Assembly: GCA_001600875.1 (NCBI GenBank)
Contig: BCLD01000024.1
Coordinates: forward strand, 68,731 to 105,261
DNA length: 36,531 bases
Reading direction: 5' to 3'
Origin: Solicoccozyma terricola
Taxonomy: Eukaryota > Basidiomycota > Tremellomycetes > Filobasidiales > Piskurozymaceae
In this document: positions 30,901 through 36,531 of the stretch, piece after piece
Position numbering within the stretch: the stretch's first letter is position 1
How the letters are laid out: each line of letters begins with the position of its first letter
Position numbers and translations under genes: made by a program
The notes under the pieces: generated by a model
Seen by the model: the letters and a program-made list of their open reading frames with translations, nothing else
Told to the model about the DNA's origin: nothing
Databases searched by the model: none

Positions 30901-31884
30901 CACTGAGGCGGGGAGTTTCAACTCGCTTGTATGTTCAACAAAACCAGCCTGCTTTCGTATGATGCGCCGTTCAAATCCGTCATTGACGTGCCAGCAACTT
31001 TCAAATTCGAACATGTCGTCATACAATCCATCATCCGAGAAGAGCCATATCTCTCCGCGCGGGAAATGAGTCCTGCGGCGTTGCAATCGTTCCCATCTGC
31101 GCTCTTGTCGACGTCGCGCCAAGCGGCGCTCTGTTGCTTCGTCGTCCAGTCGTCGAAAAACCTGTGGAAAGAGCGACCCCAGAGCTTCACACAGTTATTC
31201 GTGTTGACCATATGGTAAGAGCATGACAGTATTTGGCATGCTCGGCTGGAGTCTCTGGTATTCGCTGTCCGCGCAAAATTCAACGCCTCCAAAAAGCCCT
31301 ATTCTGTTCCTGGAAGTCTCGAGGACATCACATCTAATTTAAATTCAACCAGACCCCAGAGAAGACACGTCTGAGACCCGTGCTTGTCGCAACCCATTGT
31401 TGAGTCCTTGCGAGATGTTCGCAGCTGCTTAACGAAAGAAGCTCCGTAAGTGCTGACTAATCACCCACTTATTCCTTCAGGTTGGAAAAGGTCAGATCCC
31501 TGTGGACGTAACGAATGGGCGGCGGCCTAGGCTCCGCAGTGGATCTGGCGCGCGTTGAGGTCGTCACGTCAAGACCTCCAGGCGTCCCAACTATGCGCAG
31601 GGGATCATCCTTCCGGGCGGGACAGTCAACGAGCCTCCCTGACGCCATTGCAACGCCATTCCGCCCATGAGTACCTGATTCACGACGGACGTCCAAACAA
31701 TCAGTCCTCCGTCTCCCCCACCCAGAATACTACGACGAACAAATCACAAGACTTCAGTGTCTTGCCATCTCCACCAACAATCGTACTCCCAGATACACCA
31801 CCTCAAACACCAACCACTGGTCCACAAATCGATTCACCATTATCATCATCATCATCATCAATCATCATCCCATCATCATACATC
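30901..31884. other. No gene recognised; open frame at 30931-31218
   Basis: A plus-strand frame (30931-31218) reads SLLSYDAPFKSVIDVPATF and has an amphipathic character, but a long antisense frame overlaps it and no family was recognised. The last part is an ATC/TCA microsatellite-rich leader (about 31838-31884) before the next gene. Confidence 0.35.
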
Positions 31885-33709
31885 ATGTCATCCTCCGAAC
31901 CACGAAACGAATCATCAAATGTTGTCGCTCATAGAAGAGTTGTTGAGAGGGACATGTCGGAGATTGATTTACCGACGTCGGAGCAGTCGAAAGAAGATGC
32001 GTTGAGAGATGCTCAAGCTGGGTATCAGGCATATCAGGTTCAAGCGCAGGCTAATCAGAGAGGAGGAGGTGGTAGTGGTGGTGGTGTTGAGAATAATATC
32101 GTCGATTTATCGTATTCTCCTGGACCACCTGCTTATCAAACGTTACAACAACAACAACATACTACCTCTCAATCATCCGATTCATTCAATCAAAAACCAC
32201 GAGGTCATTCATCAAATAGCCGAGGTCATTCATCAAATAGCTCAACATCATCATCACCTGCTCAATCCATCTACGGTTCTCCTCTTTCCGTAAACACCGA
32301 ATTATACCAATACTCTCCATCAACCCCAACATCACCACTTCATACACCGAAAGGACATCCAATAGAAAAACACGAACGAGATGGTGGGATGTTGGGAACA
32401 GCTGGGAAAGGGTTGATGAATATGGTGCATAATGTGACGACGGGGAATATGCAGATTGATCAAGCGAATGGTGGGGGGGGGTTGGGGTGGAGCGTTCGGA
32501 GCGTTGAAAGGGTTGGTTGGTGGTGGTGGTGGTGATGGTGGTGATGGTGGTGGTGGAGATGGGAAGAGGGAAAGTGATGTAAAGGACAAGAAATGGGTAG
32601 GGAGTTATGGTCAAAAGGTGAGAGGTCCCCCCCCCCCCCCCCCCGCGTGTCCATCCCGCCGCGTTTTACTTAACCCCCCGTCGATTCATTGCTTTCTTTT
32701 CTTTTGGGAAAACGGCCAGCTCTATCGACCTACTCAACGAAGACCATCAGTCCAACAACCGACTTTTATAACAACTCTGTCTAACCTCGCTCGTGTGCCG
32801 AGAAGGTATAGACCGTACGTGTATGGTTCTGTAGTGCTGTTGGTCGTTCTCGGTTGGTTTTGGGGATTGGGAGGTGTGAAAGATGAGAGGGTGAGTTTTT
32901 ACGTCGTGGCGTTTTTTTTTCCATCAATACGCGAGCGTTGGTGCGAACGAAGTTCTCCCTTTACTTACCTACCTATCAACAGGAGTACAAGGAAGCGACT
33001 GGCGCGAGGGATCAAGAGGAGCTGTTGGATTCAATCTTCGAGGAACCAGTGTTTGAAATGTCAAAGCAGGAGGAGTTGGCCGCGTTGTTCTCGGTGAGTG
33101 AGGGCAGGTGCGGGGGAGGGGGGGGGCGTTTGGAAGGGGTCGCTTACGCTTTTTCTACGCTGCCAGTTCTTCACATCCACATCATCCAACGCACTCCCTC
33201 CCATCGACCCGGAAGCTCAACTCGACCCACAACTCGTCCTCGACTTTGACTACACCAAACCATCCGCTCGAGATGATATTCGAGAACTCGAGCGAGAAAT
33301 CTGGGAAATGTTCCCCATCATCCTCATAGGCAAAATGAGAGATCCATGGCATCGTGAAATCAAGGAGATTTTGGCAAGTTATAGAATAAATCCTCCTCCG
33401 ATCATCATCGAGGTGGATCAGAGGTCGGATGTGGCACATCTCGTACCACTGCTTGCGCGACTGCTGGACAGTGATGAATTGCCGCAAGTCATCGTCGGCG
33501 GAAAAACTATCGGCGGCTATAAGAAGGTTCAGTCGTGAGTGTAGCGGCGTCGTCTTTGAATCCTAAGGTGGAACTAAAACACACATTTCCCCCTACCGCC
33601 GCCCGCGTGCCACAGACTCGCCGACGATGGCACACTCATGAAAGCACTCTCCGCAGGTGGAAGAATAACGTCAAGGATACGGAACGGGCAGAGTCCGAGA
33701 GAGTCCTGA
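31885..33709 (+). CDS. Membrane-anchored glutaredoxin-like protein, no active-site Cys
   Basis: Five exons: 31885-32617, 32720-32890, 32983-33093, 33167-33534 and 33616-33709 (TGA). The start MSSSEPRNESSNVVAH opens a long low-complexity cytosolic N-terminus with SYSPGPPAYQ and Gly-rich tracts. A single membrane helix follows (YVYGSVVLLVVLGWFWGLGG), then a helical linker and a C-terminal thioredoxin-fold domain: MFPIILIGKMRDPWHREIK, IIIEVDQRSDV, LPQVIVGGKTIGGYK (cis-Pro and GG of glutaredoxins) and LADDGTLMKAL. The architecture matches yeast Grx6/Grx7-type secretory-pathway glutaredoxins, but the CPYC/CPYS site is replaced by RDPWH, so no redox Cys is present. A G9 run at 32472-32480 shifts the frame by one; eight Gs would restore it. 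The upstream open frame to 31555 probably is leader. Confidence 0.78.
32200..32241 (+). repeat. 21-bp in-frame tandem duplication
   Basis: Two perfect copies of a 21-base unit beginning CGAGGTCATTC encode the heptad RGHSSNS twice in the low-complexity N-terminus of the glutaredoxin-like protein. Confidence 0.95.
32627..32644 (+). repeat. Poly-C tract in intron
   Basis: Eighteen consecutive C lie in the first intron of the glutaredoxin-like gene. Length calls in such runs are error-prone. Confidence 0.9.
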
Positions 33710-33975
33710 GTTGATTGACTCGGATTATACGAGGGCGAGGTTTTTGGGAATTGGTTGCCAGTATCAGGGAGGGGAAAAAGTAGTCCTCGTTCGATTAGGG
33801 AGCGAGGGGGCTCTGTGGGCTCTTAGCGAGTTTCAGGGTACATGACGAGCTTCTGCAAGGTCGACCAGGTTATAACATTGTGCAATGGGTCCCTTTCTTT
33901 GTAATTTAGGGTTATGGGTTATGCGTCTAAGGGAGACTTGGTAAGAGGTTAAATAAAGCACCACAGGATCGAACC
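33710..33975. other. No gene recognised
   Basis: 3' flank of the glutaredoxin-like gene up to the copia fragment. Nothing else is seen. Confidence 0.4.
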
Positions 33976-34158
33976 AAAATCGGTGCAAGAGGGGTACTGA
34001 AGATCAAGCGCGATGCGGAAGGCAATATCATCAAGTACAAGGCACGATTGGTCTCAAAGGGCTACTCTCAGATACCTGGAATCGATTTTGAGGAAATGTA
34101 TGCACCATTTGGACGAACAATATCACTCCGCATTCTCCTTGCTACTTCTTCCACTTGA
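33976..34158 (+). mobile_element. Second Ty1/copia remnant, RT fragment
   Basis: The frame reads VLKIKRDAEGNIIKYKARLV, SKGYSQIPGIDFEEMYAP and SLRILLA, the N-terminal part of the copia RT domain (fingers), then a TGA at 34156. A one-base slip just before it turns the usual GCKWVFK into GARGVLK. It differs clearly from the element at 1-1544, so it is another lineage. A weak RNase H-like stretch (TTAIKLNH, about 34375) may be another remnant. No LTR was found. Confidence 0.8.
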
Positions 34159-36531
34159 TCGCTGTCAAACCGGTGTCTCACCGGGGAGCAGTCCCCTTCC
34201 AGATTGATAATCTTATGTATCGACTGGGAGACTGTCTGACATTAACTGCCGCCTTCATCTGGGCCAGTGGTCTCGAGCAAGAAAATCACCACCAGTATCC
34301 GAAAGCAGCTGATTGCCATCGCGCTGCTTCCAAGACTTTTTAGGCTGACTGAGTACCATTCACTCGTGAAGTCACATACCACAGCGATCAAGTTGAACCA
34401 CGTCCTCTTGCAAGGAACTCGAGACACCCGCGCTTGATAAGAGGTGTTCGTTCCTGGGTTGTTGATTAGTTAGGTGTCCAGTCAGAGGAAGTTAGAAGAG
34501 CAAACAAAGCACACAACGAGAAGGGGCCGTTATCTGCAAAGCCTTTGCCTATGACCATTGATTGTACAAAAGCAGATAAATCAGATAGACCGATCGCATG
34601 AGCTATTTGTGTATTCACACATGTCCACGCAACCCAGGGATGTCCAAGCCTCGGTACAGCAGATAAATCTGACCAAGATTGGAAGAAACAGATATACCAA
34701 AGGTTTGCATGTGGTTGAAAGTGGAAGAACGGGTTGCGCCTGTAAAATGGCTGACTGCAAATAAATCGTCGATCAATTCACCTGAGCGGATATGCGGGCG
34801 ATGCTGCTCAGCAGTGAAGCATACATTTCCTTCTCATTGCTCAACTAGATCTTCGCAAATGACTCGCTTTGCGCACAACGCAACGCTGTTGGCGTTATGT
34901 TGGCATCACCGGAAGGGACCCAGTGCAGATGAATCGTGCAGATAAATCGTGCAGATAAATCGCGCAGACAAATTAAATCTTGCAGACAAATCGCGCAGAA
35001 AGGGCTGGGGTGTACACTACCTGGAAAGGGAACATGAGCAGAGATCGTAATACCTGCACTCATCGCTTGTCTTACTGCTCGCCCAATTTCTCGTCCTTGA
35101 GGAGGTTACAGCTTGGTTTCGAAATAGTGTGTTGGCATCACTCTCAAAGGCCACCTGAATGGAGATCCCATGTACCCAATGGGTTCAGATAAGGTGTCGA
35201 AATTTCGCTCGATCCATCGAAATTGAAGTAATCAAAGAAGTCATCAACGTTGACCTCCATAGGAAACAATATATGGTAACAGTGTAAGTTTGGACATACA
35301 AGTCTTGTTCCTCTATTTGGGAACCACCACCTATGCTACGCCTCCTTGAGACATTCACATCGTCTCAGAGTTCGATTCTCGGGGCAGACAACCATCATCT
35401 ATGCAATTAATTCCGATGTCATCGTCTTTTCTTGTGATGTTGTGCTAATGATCGTGATTTCACAGAAGCCCTCGCAACACAGATCTTCGGCAGCATATCC
35501 AACCACCTCATCAATGCAATCAAAAATACTCAGCTGATATAGTCTGTCAAAGTGAATTACAGTGAGACGAAAGCGGCTGGGTGACCTGTCCATCCTCCTC
35601 CGTGTCGTCAACCCTTCTCCACTCATCACCGAGAATGCTCCCACAATCTTGACATCGGCGTTCCGACTACTTAGCCGTGAAGTGCCATTGTCAATCTCGT
35701 CTAAACGATTTCTACCCCTTCTCCGTCTCAAAAACCTCCCAGCACACCTACTCTCCACTCTCATTCTCTCCTATACTTACTCTGGCTCCAGGAGACATCC
35801 AAACTACACCAGATACTGACAATAATCGATGGTTTCCACTCCAAGAGCCTCCTCAGCATTTACATCGAGTTCAGATCGGATGTATAACAATTATGGCGAC
35901 CCGGTCCTCAGCCTATGCTCTACCACGCCATCTCCTCTCTACCACTCCTGTCCTCTCTACCACACCGCCTCCTTCGACAACCCCTTCCAATCCTACCCAC
36001 CTCCCTAGTCCCACATCGATCCATCACTGACGCTCATGACCAACCAGAAGCATGTACGAGATAATGAGCTTCAAAGCGTTCGGAACGTCTTGCGCAAGAA
36101 AGAGACAGAGAGAGTATAGCAAAGAGTAGGGGTACCGATAGAGTGATTCAAGGTTGATCGCAAAGATGGCGAGGAATATGTAATCCATCCCACATGAACC
36201 TGGCACAGCGGCCCCGGACTTTGATGGTCGACACAGACACGTCCTTTGCGGGTATCCAAACAGTCGGACTCTGATGTGTGGCACAGACTTCTCAGGGAAC
36301 TGAATTTGATTGTCGACACAGACATCTACCTCATTGGGATCATCCGCACAGACATGGATGGTCGGCCCGACATGACAGGTCATTTCCCCAGACTTTTGGT
36401 TCCTCTGTCTAAAAGTAACTCGTAGAACAACTGCGTGACGACGCCAGGAGAAGTGGGCATCTCAGAGGTTCAGGTGGAGCACACACGACCGTTGTGCACG
36501 AATTCCCATCATTTTGGACCAATCAAAGCAC
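34159..36531. other. No gene recognised; repeats and debris
   Basis: Apart from the minisatellite and a possible copia RNase H trace near 34375, only short open frames are seen on both strands. Near 36203-36353 a CACAGAC motif recurs at 36232, 36282, 36317 and 36347. A tRNA-like GTTCGATTC at about 35370 is not part of a recognisable tRNA. Confidence 0.4.
34921..35000 (+). repeat. 13-bp minisatellite, CGTGCAGATAAAT type
   Basis: Five to six imperfect tandem copies of a CGTGCAGATAAAT unit, with variants such as CGCGCAGACAAAT. The same GCAGATAAAT core appears singly at about 34571 and 34660, so the motif is scattered through 430 bases on one strand. Confidence 0.85.

Noticed and set aside
31555..31884. 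Upstream extension of the glutaredoxin-like frame with poly-Ser
   Set aside because: The stretch is an ATC microsatellite-type leader and the first good ATG is at 31885; it is kept as probable 5' leader.
35365..35395. GTTCGATTCTCGG resembling a tRNA T-loop (B box)
   Set aside because: No A box, anticodon arm or matching acceptor stem lies at the expected distance upstream.
1..36531. CRISPR arrays, bacterial operons, riboswitches
   Set aside because: The repeats seen are tandem or dispersed without spacer structure, and the genes are intron-containing and eukaryotic.

Overview
The window looks like nuclear DNA of a basidiomycete fungus, most likely a Tremellomycetes-type yeast. The class is inferred; the fungal assignment is well supported. 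The evidence is many short spliceosomal introns (about 50-90 nt, GT-AG, CTAAC/CTGAC-like branch sites, a few GC-AG), fungal Zn2Cys6 regulators with split zinc clusters, a fungal amino-acid permease, Ty1/copia relics and a TTAGGG-type telomeric tract. The assembly is a draft: it has a run of Ns near 14,940, scattered single Ns and some one-base frame breaks.

Left edge (1-5,400) is a graveyard. A scrambled copia element (minus) abuts a MER3/HFM1 meiotic helicase gene (minus) that keeps its N-terminal half through the DEVH box and then stops. A dienelactone-hydrolase 3' fragment (plus) and a Zn2Cys6 regulator fragment with only half of its zinc cluster (minus) follow.

The region 5,600-17,200 is the best-preserved part and resembles a small catabolic cluster: a D-2-hydroxyacid dehydrogenase (minus), a class II aldolase (minus), a divergently transcribed amino-acid permease (plus), a second, 5'-truncated class II aldolase in inverted orientation (plus), and a full Zn2Cys6/fungal_trans_2 regulator (minus) carrying an internal tandem exon duplication. 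A plausible reading is uptake and breakdown of an amino-acid- or hydroxyacid-type substrate under the local regulator; this is inference from proximity.

The region 18,600-23,200 holds a long low-complexity gene with two spaced cysteine half-clusters, a possible minus-strand gene, and a plus-strand exon that contains five CCCTAA telomeric units. A 60-bp tandem repeat then precedes a large intronless P-type cation ATPase (23,665-26,909). Its ambiguous bases fall mainly at third codon positions, which suggests two collapsed gene copies.

The right part (27,800-31,000) is a mosaic of broken genes: a rhamnosidase-like glycosidase 3' part cut by a dispersed repeat, a GH79 N-terminal fragment, and a SIR2-like NADase-fold gene. 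The last is fused to a duplicated piece of the 18.6-kb gene, intron included. A membrane-anchored glutaredoxin-like gene without the catalytic cysteine (31,885-33,709) is largely intact. The last 2.8 kb contains another copia reverse-transcriptase remnant and simple repeats. The density of gene fragments, retroelement debris and an interstitial telomeric tract suggests a rearrangement-prone, possibly subtelomere-derived region.
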